56,228 nt of DNA, taken from positions 1-56,228 of the forward strand of contig JAPLEH010000017.1 of the NCBI GenBank assembly GCA_026391455.1, written 5' to 3'. This DNA is from Bacteroidota bacterium (GTDB lineage: Bacteria; Bacteroidota; Bacteroidia; Chitinophagales; Chitinophagaceae). Below the pieces are notes generated by a model. The model was not told the origin of the DNA. It worked only from the letters and a program-made list of their open reading frames with translations, and made no database searches. Shown piece after piece: positions 8,994 through 16,928 of this stretch. Each line of letters opens with the position of its first letter. Positions within the stretch are counted from its first letter, which is position 1. Position numbers and translations under genes: made by a program.

Positions 8994-9659
8994 ATGAAAA
9001 AGATTCTCCACATATCGTTACTGACACTCGGATTGTTCACCGCTGCTTCCCTGACTGCCCAGCGCAAGCTCACAGAAGCTACTATATCGTATGATATTGT
9101 GATCAATACCAGCAATGCCACACCCGGGGCCGCCGACCTGCTCGATGGCGCTACCAGTGTGATTTACCTCAAAGGGAATTCCAGCCGTTCAGAGATGATC
9201 AGTTCTTTAGGTACCCAGGCCACCATCATTGATGGCAAAACCGGCGATGTAACTGTATTAAAAGAGTATGGTGATCAGAAATATATGATCAAAATGACGG
9301 CTGACAACTGGAAAGAATCCAACAAAAAATATGATGGGGTGACGTTCGCCTATACCAATGAAGAAAAAGTGATAGCTGGTTATACCTGTTATAAGGCGAT
9401 CGGAACGCTGAAAGATGGTACCACATTCACCGTGTTTTATACCAAAGAATTGGTGGCTGCCAATATGGATTTTCAATACCTGAATAAGAATCTGCCCGGT
9501 CTGGCCATGCAGTATGAGGCATCCATCGGAAGTATGAAAGTAACTTATACAGTATCGAATATTAATTTCAAACCGGTATCACAATTGAAGTTTGACCTGC
9601 CCAAATCAGGATACAGAATTATCCCTTATGAAGAGACAATGGGAAAACAGGAAAATTAA
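8994..9659 (+). CDS. Secreted GLPGLI/DUF4412-like protein
   Basis: A 221-residue exported protein with a clear signal peptide (MKKILHISLLTLGLFTAASLTAQ). The mature chain is beta-rich: SYDIVINTSN at the start, then GNSSRSEM and a C-terminal NLPGLAMQYE segment that resembles the signature of the GLPGLI family of Bacteroidota envelope proteins; the middle YTCYKAIGTLKDGTTFTVFYTKE segment is also typical of DUF4412-like proteins. The function of these families is unknown. It is separated from yidC by a terminator and is convergent with a small exported protein. Family assignment is by motif recall. Confidence 0.7.
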   Translation: MKKILHISLLTLGLFTAASLTAQRKLTEATISYDIVINTSNATPGAADLLDGATSVIYLKGNSSRSEMISSLGTQATIIDGKTGDVTVLKEYGDQKYMIKMTADNWKESNKKYDGVTFAYTNEEKVIAGYTCYKAIGTLKDGTTFTVFYTKELVAANMDFQYLNKNLPGLAMQYEASIGSMKVTYTVSNINFKPVSQLKFDLPKSGYRIIPYEETMGKQEN

Positions 9660-9668
9660 AAAAGAAAA

Positions 9669-10010
9669 TTAATTACGTTGAAACTGGCGGTTGCCCAGAT
9701 CGATCTTCACATTGCCGATACCTACTTTCCGCTTAAGGGGAACAATGTAGGTCGTATTGCCTTTTTGAATGGTGGCAATCGTGTTCAGACGGATATACCT
9801 TTTTTCAGTTCCGGTATTCAGGAGCTGACTGCCACGGAAATTGTAGTTGGAACGGAGTGAAAAAGTGCCTGGCTTATTAGTACCCCTGTTAGAAAGAAAA
9901 CTCTTACGGGGTGAATTAACTGCGTTTTTATTACCATCACCTAAGGTGGCAAAAGAAGCGAAGCCTGTCGCTGCAATCAGCGATAGAACGATCAGCTTTT
10001 TACCGATCAT
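9669..10010 (-). CDS. Small exported hypothetical protein
   Basis: Not recognised. From the chosen ATG it encodes 113 residues with a signal peptide (MIGKKLIVLSLIAATGFASFA) and a basic mature part with a C-terminal strand pattern (RYIRLNTIATIQKGNTTYIVPLKRKVGIGNVKIDLG). An alternative ATG 11 codons upstream (10043) is possible, but a TAATTTTG -7 element at 10049-10056 would start transcription almost on top of it, which favours 10010. It is convergent with the GLPGLI-like gene, 9 bp between stops. Confidence 0.65.
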   Translation of the reverse strand: MIGKKLIVLSLIAATGFASFATLGDGNKNAVNSPRKSFLSNRGTNKPGTFSLRSNYNFRGSQLLNTGTEKRYIRLNTIATIQKGNTTYIVPLKRKVGIGNVKIDLGNRQFQRN

Positions 10011-10324
10011 ATTACGGATAATATGAAACTTGGGATGGTTCATTGTTACAAAATTAACGAAAAATAGGGATATAAAAAAAACCGCTTATCCAGAACTTTA
10101 ATACTTCATTAACGCGAAAGATGCCAAATTGTTACATTTCCTTGTAAATAAATTGGCGTTATTTTGCACATATGGGGAAAACATCGGCCACTATAAGCCG
10201 GATTTTTTCCCGTAACTTGTTGGTAATAACAACATTCAGGGGACAAAGGGATTTTGTTACCTGAGGGCTTTTCAAATTTCCGGTACACCTGAATAACCGG
10301 GTTTGCTCATTTAAAAGCGGATCG

Positions 10325-11749
10325 ATGAAAGAAAATAACCCTCACCGGGAAGACCGGGAAGAACTGCGGGAACTGCTTCAACAATTTGATAATCTGAAAA
10401 ATGGCCGTCGCCACTCCTTCATAGACGAAGATTCTTTTGAGCGTATCATCAATTATTTTCAGGATAAGGAGGATCTGGAAAAAGCCATGGATGCAGCAGT
10501 ATCAGGCAGCGAGCAATTTCCCTACTCGGCCTCCCTGCTGCTGAAAAAAGCGGATATTTTACTCTCCAACCGCCGCTATAAGGAAGCCCTTAAGGTGATC
10601 GAACAGGCCGGCCTGCTCGATGGCGGAGATATCAACCTCTATATTTTAAAAACCGATGCCTACCTGGCCCTCGATCAACAGGAAAAAGCGGTGGCTCTGC
10701 TGGAAGAAGCTTTAACCCTATTTGAAGGAGAAGAGCGGCTCGAGCTCCTCTTTGAACTGGCCGATGTATATGATGACTACGAAGATTTTGACAAGGTATT
10801 CGACTGCCTCAAGTTGATACTGGAAGAAGAGCCCAACAACGAAGAGGCTTTATATAAAATCTGCTTCTGGACCGACTTTACCGGGCGCAATGAAGAAAGT
10901 ATTCGCCTGCACCAGCATATCATCGATGAATACCCGTACAATGAACTGGCCTGGTTCAACCTTGGAGCCGCTTACCAGGGAATTAAACTATACGAAAAAT
11001 CCATCGATGCATACCAGTATGCCATTACCATTGATGAAAAATTCGATTATGCCTACCGCAATATGGGGGATGCCTATATCCGGGTCCGCAAATACAAAGA
11101 AGCTATTGAGGTACTGGAAAAAGTGAATGAACTGGCCAAGCCGGAAGAAGTGATTTTTGAAGCGATGGGGCATTGCTACGACCGGCTTAAAAATTTCGGA
11201 CAGGCACGTATCTACTACCGTAAAGCTTCGCACATGCGGCAGGACGACAGTAAACTTTTTTATAAGATAGCCTGCACTTATTTTAATGAAGGCTCCTGGG
11301 AAAGCTGCCTCAAACAGTTGGATACCGCTTTGCGGATCCACCGGAAGAACCCCGAATATAATTTATTGGCCGGTGAGTGTAAAATGCAACTTGGGTTGTA
11401 TAAAGAAGCGGTGCAATATTTTTCCAATGTGGTAGCAGCCCGTCCACGCAATACCGCAGGTTGGGATTCCCTGATCCGTTGTCTTTATAAAGGTGAATTT
11501 TTTGAAGAGGCCTTACAGCAAACCGATGCCGGACTTAATCTTACCGGAGGCAAACCCATCTTCCTTTTTTACAAAGCCGCTATTCTCTTCAGTCTGGGAA
11601 GCAGTAAAGAAGCCTTGCTACAACTGGAACTGGCTATGGAAAAAGCGCCCAAGCTGTTGAAAAAATTTGTTGAACTGAATCCATCTATTCTTCAAAATCA
11701 GATGGTAGTGGATATGGTGGCAAGGTTTAAGCGGAATAATAAGCTATGA
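10325..11749 (+). CDS. Cytoplasmic TPR-repeat protein
   Basis: A 474-residue protein made almost wholly of tetratricopeptide repeats, with no signal peptide or membrane segment. Successive 34-residue helical pairs carry the TPR pattern (for example ELAWFNLGAAYQGIKLYEKSIDAYQYAITID, then FDYAYRNMGDAYIRVRKYKEAIEVLEK). The N-terminal 50 residues are acidic and charged. Proteins of this type act as protein-interaction scaffolds; the partner cannot be deduced. The 281-bp upstream gap has no gene; it holds TTACA...TGTAA half-sites near 10133 and a weak bulged hairpin followed by T6 near 10186-10210. Confidence 0.85.
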   Translation: MKENNPHREDREELRELLQQFDNLKNGRRHSFIDEDSFERIINYFQDKEDLEKAMDAAVSGSEQFPYSASLLLKKADILLSNRRYKEALKVIEQAGLLDGGDINLYILKTDAYLALDQQEKAVALLEEALTLFEGEERLELLFELADVYDDYEDFDKVFDCLKLILEEEPNNEEALYKICFWTDFTGRNEESIRLHQHIIDEYPYNELAWFNLGAAYQGIKLYEKSIDAYQYAITIDEKFDYAYRNMGDAYIRVRKYKEAIEVLEKVNELAKPEEVIFEAMGHCYDRLKNFGQARIYYRKASHMRQDDSKLFYKIACTYFNEGSWESCLKQLDTALRIHRKNPEYNLLAGECKMQLGLYKEAVQYFSNVVAARPRNTAGWDSLIRCLYKGEFFEEALQQTDAGLNLTGGKPIFLFYKAAILFSLGSSKEALLQLELAMEKAPKLLKKFVELNPSILQNQMVVDMVARFKRNNKL

Positions 11750-11786
11750 GCTTCGAGCTGTGAGCTGCTAGCCGCAAGCTGCAAGT
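11748..11786 (+). repeat. Heptad-phased degenerate repeat (GAGCTGC type)
   Basis: GAGCTTC, GAGCTGT, GAGCTGC, TAGCCGC and AAGCTGC follow each other in 7-bp phase, starting inside the stop codon of the TPR gene. Same architecture as the tract at 181-215 but an unrelated heptad. Confidence 0.7.
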
Positions 11787-11818
11787 AAACAGCCACCGTG
11801 GACCAATTAATAACCATA

Positions 11819-11860
11819 AACGAGAAACGAGTAACCAGTAACCAGCAACCAACAACCAAC
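11819..11860 (+). repeat. Heptad-phased degenerate repeat (AACCAGT type)
   Basis: Six heptads AACGAGA, AACGAGT, AACCAGT, AACCAGC, AACCAAC, AACCAAC drift one base at a time, as if copied from neighbour to neighbour. A second tract of the same intergenic region lies at 11748-11786. Confidence 0.75.
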
Positions 11861-11880
11861 ACATTCTCCCGATTCTTCCC

Positions 11881-11888
11881 TATTTTTG
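11881..11888 (+). promoter_or_regulatory. Possible -7 element TATTTTTG upstream of the comA homologue
   Basis: TATTTTTG fits TAnnTTTG, 79 nt upstream of the ATG at 11968, directly after the heptad repeats. No -33 element seen. Confidence 0.4.
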
Positions 11889-11967
11889 TCGCCATTGCCC
11901 CGGGCACTTTTTTCCAATACAGCACGGTTGGCCGGCTTTAATTTCTGACTAAACAACGATTATACGC

Positions 11968-12732
11968 ATGAATTTTAATTTGTCGCAGATTCCTGACAGA
12001 AAACAGAAACCCCGTCAGTCGGGCATTACCATGGTCATGGATAAAGGATTAAGTGTGGAAGAGGCCCGTAATTTCCTGAGTGTATGTCATCCGCACGTGG
12101 ATATCATCAAATTGGGCTTTGGTACTTCGTTTGTAACGCCCAACCTCCGCGAAAAGCTGGAAGTGTACCGTTCGCACAATATCCCCATTTATTTTGGAGG
12201 CACTTTATTTGAAGCCTTCCTGATACGTAACCAGTTTGAAGATTATATCAATGTGTGTAAGGAATTTGGCATCAGTTATATGGAAGTAAGTGATGGTTCT
12301 ATCACTATTCCGCATGCGGAGAAATGCGGTTATATTGAAAAGCTCACCAAGCATGGCACCGTGCTGAGTGAAGTAGGCAGTAAGGACGCAGCGCATATCA
12401 TCCCTCCCTATAAATGGATTGAACTGATGCGGGCAGAACTGGAAGCCGGCTCTACCTATGTGATTGCAGAGGCCCGGGAAGCGGGTAACGTTGGTATTTA
12501 TCGCGGCAGCGGGGAAGTAAGGGAAGGACTGGTACAGGAGATACTTACACAGATACCCGGAGAAAAAGTAATTTGGGAAGCCCCGCAAAAAGCACAGCAA
12601 TTATATTTCATCGAAATATTAGGTTGCAATGTAAACCTTGGCAATATCGCCCCCACCGAAGTCATTCCCCTCGAGACCATGCGCATCGGTTTACGGGGCG
12701 ATACATTCAGTTTGTACCTCGATAAAAAATAA
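11968..12732 (+). CDS. Phosphosulfolactate synthase family protein (ComA-like)
   Basis: A 254-residue TIM-barrel protein of the ComA family, which joins sulfite to phosphoenolpyruvate to form 2-phospho-3-sulfolactate. Recognisable family segments are GITMVMDKGLSVEEARNFL, DIIKLGFGTSFV, IPIYFGGTLFEAF, YMEVSDGSI, VLSEVGSKD, VIAEAREAGN and a C-terminal LGCNVNLGNIAP. The enzyme is known from methanogens (coenzyme M) and Bacillus (sulfolactate); in Bacteroidota, which often make sulfonolipids from a sulfonated C3 precursor, its role is not settled and a sulfonate-supply role is my inference. It is followed 40 bp later by aroE on the same strand. Confidence 0.88.
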   Translation: MNFNLSQIPDRKQKPRQSGITMVMDKGLSVEEARNFLSVCHPHVDIIKLGFGTSFVTPNLREKLEVYRSHNIPIYFGGTLFEAFLIRNQFEDYINVCKEFGISYMEVSDGSITIPHAEKCGYIEKLTKHGTVLSEVGSKDAAHIIPPYKWIELMRAELEAGSTYVIAEAREAGNVGIYRGSGEVREGLVQEILTQIPGEKVIWEAPQKAQQLYFIEILGCNVNLGNIAPTEVIPLETMRIGLRGDTFSLYLDKK

Positions 12733-12772
12733 CTTACATGAACCCCCAAATGCCCGTTGAGGTTGCAGGACT

Positions 12773-13504
12773 ATGAGACAGTTCGGACTGATAGGGTATC
12801 CTTTGTCGCATTCTTTTTCCAAAAGATATTTTACGGAAAAATTTGAAAAAGAAGGATTGGGTGGCTGTAGTTATGAATTGTATCCGCTTACTGCCATTGA
12901 AGAATTGAAGGATTTGGTTGCTGCACAACTTTTCCTTGCAGGATTGAATGTAACGATCCCTTACAAGAAAAAAGTATTACCCTTTCTTGATCAATCAGCA
13001 TTGCCTGCCGGATTAGATGCCTGTAACTGTATCCGTATTCAAAACGGCAAACTGACCGGGTATAATACCGACAGCATTGGCTTTGAAAAAAGTCTTCGCC
13101 CATTATTGCGACCCCATCACCGGCAGGCACTGGTATTCGGAAACGGAGGCGCGGCGGAAGCTGTGGTGTATGTATTGAGAAAAATAGGAATAGCGGTCAG
13201 GTTGGTAAGCCGCTCCCTGCATGCGGGCTCAGACATGACCTATGCAGATATAACGGAGATGCATATGCGCGAATACACATTGCTGGTAAACACGACCCCA
13301 TTGGGTATGTACCCGGCCGTGGATACCTGTCCGGACATTCCATATTCCCTTATTACACACCAACACCTGCTCTATGACCTGGTATATAATCCGGCTAAAA
13401 CACTTTTCCTCCAAAAAGGGGAGGAGCAGGGAGCATTGATCAAGAACGGGGAAGAAATGCTGGTACTACAGGCAGAAGAAAGCTGGCGAATCTGGAATAG
13501 TTGA
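12773..13504 (+). CDS. aroE: Shikimate dehydrogenase
   Basis: NADP-dependent reduction of 3-dehydroshikimate to shikimate. The N-terminal substrate domain shows FGLIGYPLSHSFSKRYF (Ser pair for the carboxylate), LNVTIPYKKKVLPFLD (catalytic Lys) and CNCIRIQNGKLTGYNTDSIGF (Asn/Asp substrate ligands). The NADP Rossmann motif is VFGNGGAAEAVVYVLR, followed by VNTTPLGMYP and YDLVYNPAKT. The 243-residue length is a little short compared with the enterobacterial enzyme but usual for Bacteroidota. The gene is probably co-transcribed with the ComA-like gene upstream and converges with the thioesterase gene, two bases between stops. Confidence 0.95.
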   Translation: MRQFGLIGYPLSHSFSKRYFTEKFEKEGLGGCSYELYPLTAIEELKDLVAAQLFLAGLNVTIPYKKKVLPFLDQSALPAGLDACNCIRIQNGKLTGYNTDSIGFEKSLRPLLRPHHRQALVFGNGGAAEAVVYVLRKIGIAVRLVSRSLHAGSDMTYADITEMHMREYTLLVNTTPLGMYPAVDTCPDIPYSLITHQHLLYDLVYNPAKTLFLQKGEEQGALIKNGEEMLVLQAEESWRIWNS

Positions 13505-13506
13505 TA

Positions 13507-13938
13507 TCAGCACTCCATTTTCACCTTTGCTTCGTCGGGTACTGCTACCACTTTTTTACGGTCGTAATCATAACAAACCATACCGGTTTTTGCCGCTGCC
13601 ACTAGTACAGTTTTATCAGTATTTTGTTTTTCGAGCCGGTAATACAATTCAAATCCCACTTTGGAAAATGCACTGGCTGCTACGGAAACGATGACCTCTT
13701 CGCCATAGAACAACTCATTTTTGAATTCAATGCCAACGTCGGCCATAATGAGGCCGGTGCCGGCAAATTTCAACTCGGTATATCCCAACTGGTGCAGGTA
13801 CTGCATGCGAGCTTCATGAATGATCGAGAGAATCGAATCATTTCCCACATGATTGCCATAATTGATATCTGCTATCCGTATTGGTATGGTACAGGTAAAA
13901 GAAAATACTTCAGGAAGTTCTATTTTGATTCGTGCCAT
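13507..13938 (-). CDS. Acyl-CoA thioesterase, 4HBT hot-dog fold
   Basis: A 143-residue protein of the YbgC/4-hydroxybenzoyl-CoA thioesterase type. The diagnostic segment is IADINYGNHVGNDSILSIIHEARMQYLHQLG, giving the conserved Asp/Asn-Tyr-Gly-His region and the central hot-dog helix; the later YGEEVIVSVAASAFSKVGFELYYRLE strand pattern is also typical. The substrate is unknown. It is the last gene of the minus-strand run that begins at 17468, 71 bp after the putative anti-sigma gene. Confidence 0.85.
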   Translation of the reverse strand: MARIKIELPEVFSFTCTIPIRIADINYGNHVGNDSILSIIHEARMQYLHQLGYTELKFAGTGLIMADVGIEFKNELFYGEEVIVSVAASAFSKVGFELYYRLEKQNTDKTVLVAAAKTGMVCYDYDRKKVVAVPDEAKVKMEC

Positions 13939-14009
13939 GGAATAGAAACAATTGTATGTGGAAAACAGTTGCCGGTTGCCGTAAAATTAGGGATTGCAAG
14001 ACAAAAAGA

Positions 14010-15050
14010 TCAATTCTCCTGTTGCAATGCATGGGCCATGGTGAGGATGTCCATGAAATTGCCCGTAGAATGTGTGGCGGGTGAGCAGGCGAGTTTCTCT
14101 CTCCATTTCTGCATCTGGTCCTTACAGTCTTTATCCTGTTCTTCACCGGATACACAGCAAACCATATTGCTTAGTTTTTTTGACATCCGGATGATATTCC
14201 CTTCCGGTGTGAGGAGCATAATATAGCGGCTCGGTTCACTGGAGGGGTCAGGTGTGTATTGTGGTACATCATTATCGTCACCGACATGCAAACCCCGGGA
14301 TGTAACGGTAATGGCGGGATCGGAAAAATAGAAATCCGCAGCAGCTTTTATTTTACTTGCCGGGCTGACATCCAGTTTGGCAAATGTTTTCTTGCTTTCT
14401 TCCAGCGCAGCATCATTGCGGGCTTCATCCACCATCTCTGTTTCGGTATCGGTTTGTGTAATGTTGGTTTCCGGTTTAATATCGGTTGCAGGCGTACTGC
14501 TATGATCTTCGCTGGAGGGCACTACCGGAGTGGTGGCAGCTACGGAAGGATCGTTCTGCTGTCCGTTATTGAGTAAACGCACACCTCCCCATGCCAATAT
14601 GCCAACAAGCACTGCGGCGGCTGTATAGCGGAGCCAGGGTAATATCTTTCTCTTTTCGGTATTGGGCGTTTCTTCTGCTGTATTGAGTGTTTGTGCGATT
14701 TTATTCCAGGCAGCGGCAGGCGGTGGTACCGTTAATGCGGCCAATTTTGCAGATACGGTATCGGCAGGTACTTCTTCATCAAGTGCAGCCACTATTTTAG
14801 ACCAGGTAGCTGGCGGAGGGATATGTGCAGCCTCATAAAGCGTATGGGGGAATCGCATCCCTTGCCCCGCATCATCCAGCGCTGCTTCAATGTGGGACCA
14901 TGCAGAAATGGGTGCTGTATGCGTAGCCTGGAGTAATGTAGAGGGAAATGTCATTCCCTGTCCTGCATCATCCAGTTCGCTGTCGATGCGTTGCCAAACT
15001 CCCGCAGGGGGTGTTATCTCAAGTTTATATAATTTTTCTTTCGTACGCAC
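14010..15050 (-). CDS. Putative anti-sigma protein with four tandem Trp modules
   Basis: A 346-residue protein with no N-terminal signal. Residues 1-125 are four consecutive 32-residue units, each with a Pro-x-x-x-Trp-x-x-Ile-x-x-x-Leu core (PPAGVWQRIDSEL, APISAWSHIEAAL, PPPATWSKIVAAL, PPAAAWNKIAQTL); the Trp residues fall at 19, 51, 83 and 115, exactly 32 apart. One transmembrane helix follows (about 138-157), then a Thr/Asp-rich stretch and a C-terminal domain with a Cys pair (MVCCVSG) and further Cys residues. The operon also encodes an ECF sigma factor two genes upstream, and Bacteroidota anti-sigma proteins often begin with one such Trp motif, so I infer a membrane anti-sigma role. No annotated anti-sigma domain was confirmed. 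Confidence 0.6.
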   Translation of the reverse strand: MRTKEKLYKLEITPPAGVWQRIDSELDDAGQGMTFPSTLLQATHTAPISAWSHIEAALDDAGQGMRFPHTLYEAAHIPPPATWSKIVAALDEEVPADTVSAKLAALTVPPPAAAWNKIAQTLNTAEETPNTEKRKILPWLRYTAAAVLVGILAWGGVRLLNNGQQNDPSVAATTPVVPSSEDHSSTPATDIKPETNITQTDTETEMVDEARNDAALEESKKTFAKLDVSPASKIKAAADFYFSDPAITVTSRGLHVGDDNDVPQYTPDPSSEPSRYIMLLTPEGNIIRMSKKLSNMVCCVSGEEQDKDCKDQMQKWREKLACSPATHSTGNFMDILTMAHALQQEN

Positions 15051-15059
15051 GGTCTGTTA

Positions 15060-15704
15060 TCACTCTTTTGTATTAAAGGTTCCCATCAGGATATAATCGG
15101 CTGCTGCTCCCTTAATGGCCAACCGCCAATGTGTATAATCGGTGGCATTCTCGCAAAAATTACCGCGTCCCTGCAGAATCAATGTATAGGAGGCAGGTTT
15201 AGTAAGCCCGGAACTGCAAAAGCCGGTAGCGCTTTGTACGGTACCTTTTATCCGGTATTCTTTGTAAAGTACCACCATGGAATTCTCATCGCCTTCATGT
15301 ATATCGACACCAAAACTTTCCATTTTCAACGGAATAGCCAGGTTCAGGGTGCCTGTCTTGCCATTGGCAGTCGTGAAACTGAATTTCCAGGTTTTGGCAG
15401 TCACATTGCTTTGTGTGCTAAAGAACTTGTTACCAGTGACGGTATCAGTACCTGCCCACTCATTATATGCATTTTCAATGCTTTTTATTCCTTTGAACCA
15501 CTCTTCTTCGCCCTCGTTCATGTAAATATCTGTTCCTTTATTCATTTTCATTTCCTGGAGAAGGCTCAGTTTTTCCTTATCTATTTTTACAGATTCGGTA
15601 TAGTGGTCACCTCTTTCGGCACAGCAGGCACAATAATAGCGGGTACCCGGCCGGAAAGAAACCAGTACAAAAAATGAAAGAATAATAAGGGTGACCTTTT
15701 GCAT
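15060..15704 (-). CDS. Secreted hypothetical protein between sigma and anti-sigma genes
   Basis: Not recognised. 214 residues with a signal peptide (MQKVTLIILSFFVLVSFRPG) and a Cys-containing N-terminus of the mature protein (YYCACCAERGDHY). The rest looks like an extracytoplasmic beta-rich domain (WKFSFTTANGKTGTLNLAIP, YKEYRIKGTVQSATGFC, ASYTLILQGRGNFC, HWRLAIKG). It sits 24 bp after the sigma gene and 9 bp before the Trp-module gene, so all three are probably one transcript; an envelope-side partner of the sigma/anti-sigma pair is an inference from position only. Confidence 0.65.
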   Translation of the reverse strand: MQKVTLIILSFFVLVSFRPGTRYYCACCAERGDHYTESVKIDKEKLSLLQEMKMNKGTDIYMNEGEEEWFKGIKSIENAYNEWAGTDTVTGNKFFSTQSNVTAKTWKFSFTTANGKTGTLNLAIPLKMESFGVDIHEGDENSMVVLYKEYRIKGTVQSATGFCSSGLTKPASYTLILQGRGNFCENATDYTHWRLAIKGAAADYILMGTFNTKE

Positions 15705-15728
15705 ATACTTGGGTTGTGATGGTTGGAA

Positions 15729-16304
15729 TTATTTTTCCCTTACACTTCGCTGGGTGTCGATAAATGCTCTCACCATATCCTGTAAAATCACCTTCGCACG
15801 GGAAAGTTGAGATTTACTGGTGCCCTCGCTGATGCCCAGCATATCGGCAATCTCTTTATGTGTATAGCCTTCCACTACATACATATTGAAAACCGTGCGG
15901 TAACCGGGCGATAGTTCCTGCACGAGTGCAAGAATATCTTTGGCGCCAAGATCATCCAGTACAGAATTGTACTTTCCTTCGATGGTATTCTCTTCTTTTT
16001 CCGTAACGGGCATCAGGTATCGCTTGCGGCGAAAATGTTCAATGGCCGTGTTCACAAAAATGCGTCGTATCCATCCTTCGAAAGAGCCTTCGTTTCGGAA
16101 ACTGTCCAGCTTTTTAAAGACCTTAATAAATCCTTCCTGCAGGATGTCTTCGGCCTCTTCGGAATTGCCGGCGTAGCGCAGACAAACTGCGTACATCCGG
16201 GAAGAGAAGCGGTTGTAGAGTTCTTCTTGCATCCGCCTGTTGCCTTCCATACATCCTTTAATAAGGTCGCTTTCTGCTGTATTTTGGTTGCGTTCGGGAG
16301 TCAA
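15729..16304 (-). CDS. ECF-type RNA polymerase sigma factor
   Basis: A 191-residue sigma-70 family factor with only regions 2 and 4. Region 2 is visible as YNRFSSRMYAVCLRYAGNSEEAEDILQEGFIKVFKKLDSF and GSFEGWIRRIFVNTAIEHFRR; region 4 contains LSPGYRTVFNMYVVEGYTHKEIADMLGISEGTSKSQLSRAK, the helix-turn-helix for the -35-like element. The first codon is two bases after the rdgB stop, so it is transcribed with or from inside rdgB. The downstream Trp-module membrane protein is its likely regulator. Confidence 0.93.
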   Translation of the reverse strand: MTPERNQNTAESDLIKGCMEGNRRMQEELYNRFSSRMYAVCLRYAGNSEEAEDILQEGFIKVFKKLDSFRNEGSFEGWIRRIFVNTAIEHFRRKRYLMPVTEKEENTIEGKYNSVLDDLGAKDILALVQELSPGYRTVFNMYVVEGYTHKEIADMLGISEGTSKSQLSRAKVILQDMVRAFIDTQRSVREK

Positions 16305-16306
16305 AA

Positions 16307-16894
16307 TCAGTGGTTTAATTTATAGCTGTTCAAAAATGCTACCAATTTTTCGGTGGCCCTGGCACGATGACTGTATTTGCTTTTTTCTGCCAGATTCATT
16401 TCCGCAAAAGTCCGCAAATCTCCCTCGGGGATGAACACCGGATCGTAACCAAACCCTCTTTCCCCTCTTTTTTCCATGATAATCTGTCCGTTACATATTC
16501 CTTCAAACTGGGTCTCCTTTCCATCTATTAACAGGGATATAACAGTCCGGAAACGGGCTTTGCGGTTGTTTTGCCCCGCCAAATTAATCAAAAGCTTTTC
16601 AATATTAGCATCAAAGGATCGGCTTTCACCGGCATAGCGGGCACTTTTTACACCTGGCTCGCCATTCAGTGCTTCCACTTCCAGACCCGTGTCTTCGCTG
16701 AAACAATTCGCTCCGGTCATGTCATAGATGGCCCTTGATTTGCCCAGAGCATTTTCTTCGAGGGTGTCAAAAGGCTCGGGAATATCGGTATCAATACCCG
16801 CTTCTTTCAGGGTGATGAGTTGAATATCGCCGGATAACAGCGGTCGTAGCTCCTCGATTTTGTGCTGGTTGTTGGTGGCAAATATGAGTTTCAA
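16307..16894 (-). CDS. rdgB: Non-canonical purine NTP pyrophosphatase (HAM1/RdgB)
   Basis: Hydrolyses dITP, XTP and similar damaged purine nucleotides to protect DNA. The 195-residue protein shows the family signatures: KLIFATNNQHKIEELRPLL at the N-terminus, FSEDTGLEVEALNGEPGVKSARYAG with the catalytic acidic residues, GERGFGYDPVFIPEG, TFAEMNLAEKSKYSHRARA for base recognition. The start is the only sensible ATG. It heads or follows closely the psi-like gene (34 bp upstream) and precedes the sigma gene by two bases. Confidence 0.96.
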   Translation of the reverse strand: MKLIFATNNQHKIEELRPLLSGDIQLITLKEAGIDTDIPEPFDTLEENALGKSRAIYDMTGANCFSEDTGLEVEALNGEPGVKSARYAGESRSFDANIEKLLINLAGQNNRKARFRTVISLLIDGKETQFEGICNGQIIMEKRGERGFGYDPVFIPEGDLRTFAEMNLAEKSKYSHRARATEKLVAFLNSYKLNH

Positions 16895-16928
16895 GTAAAA
16901 AAGTTTTGTGATGGAAGAATAGCAAGAC

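Noticed and set aside
10177-10210. Possible intrinsic terminator before the TPR gene
   Set aside because: The stem has a bulge and only six pairs; it could be chance, so it is mentioned only with the TPR gene.
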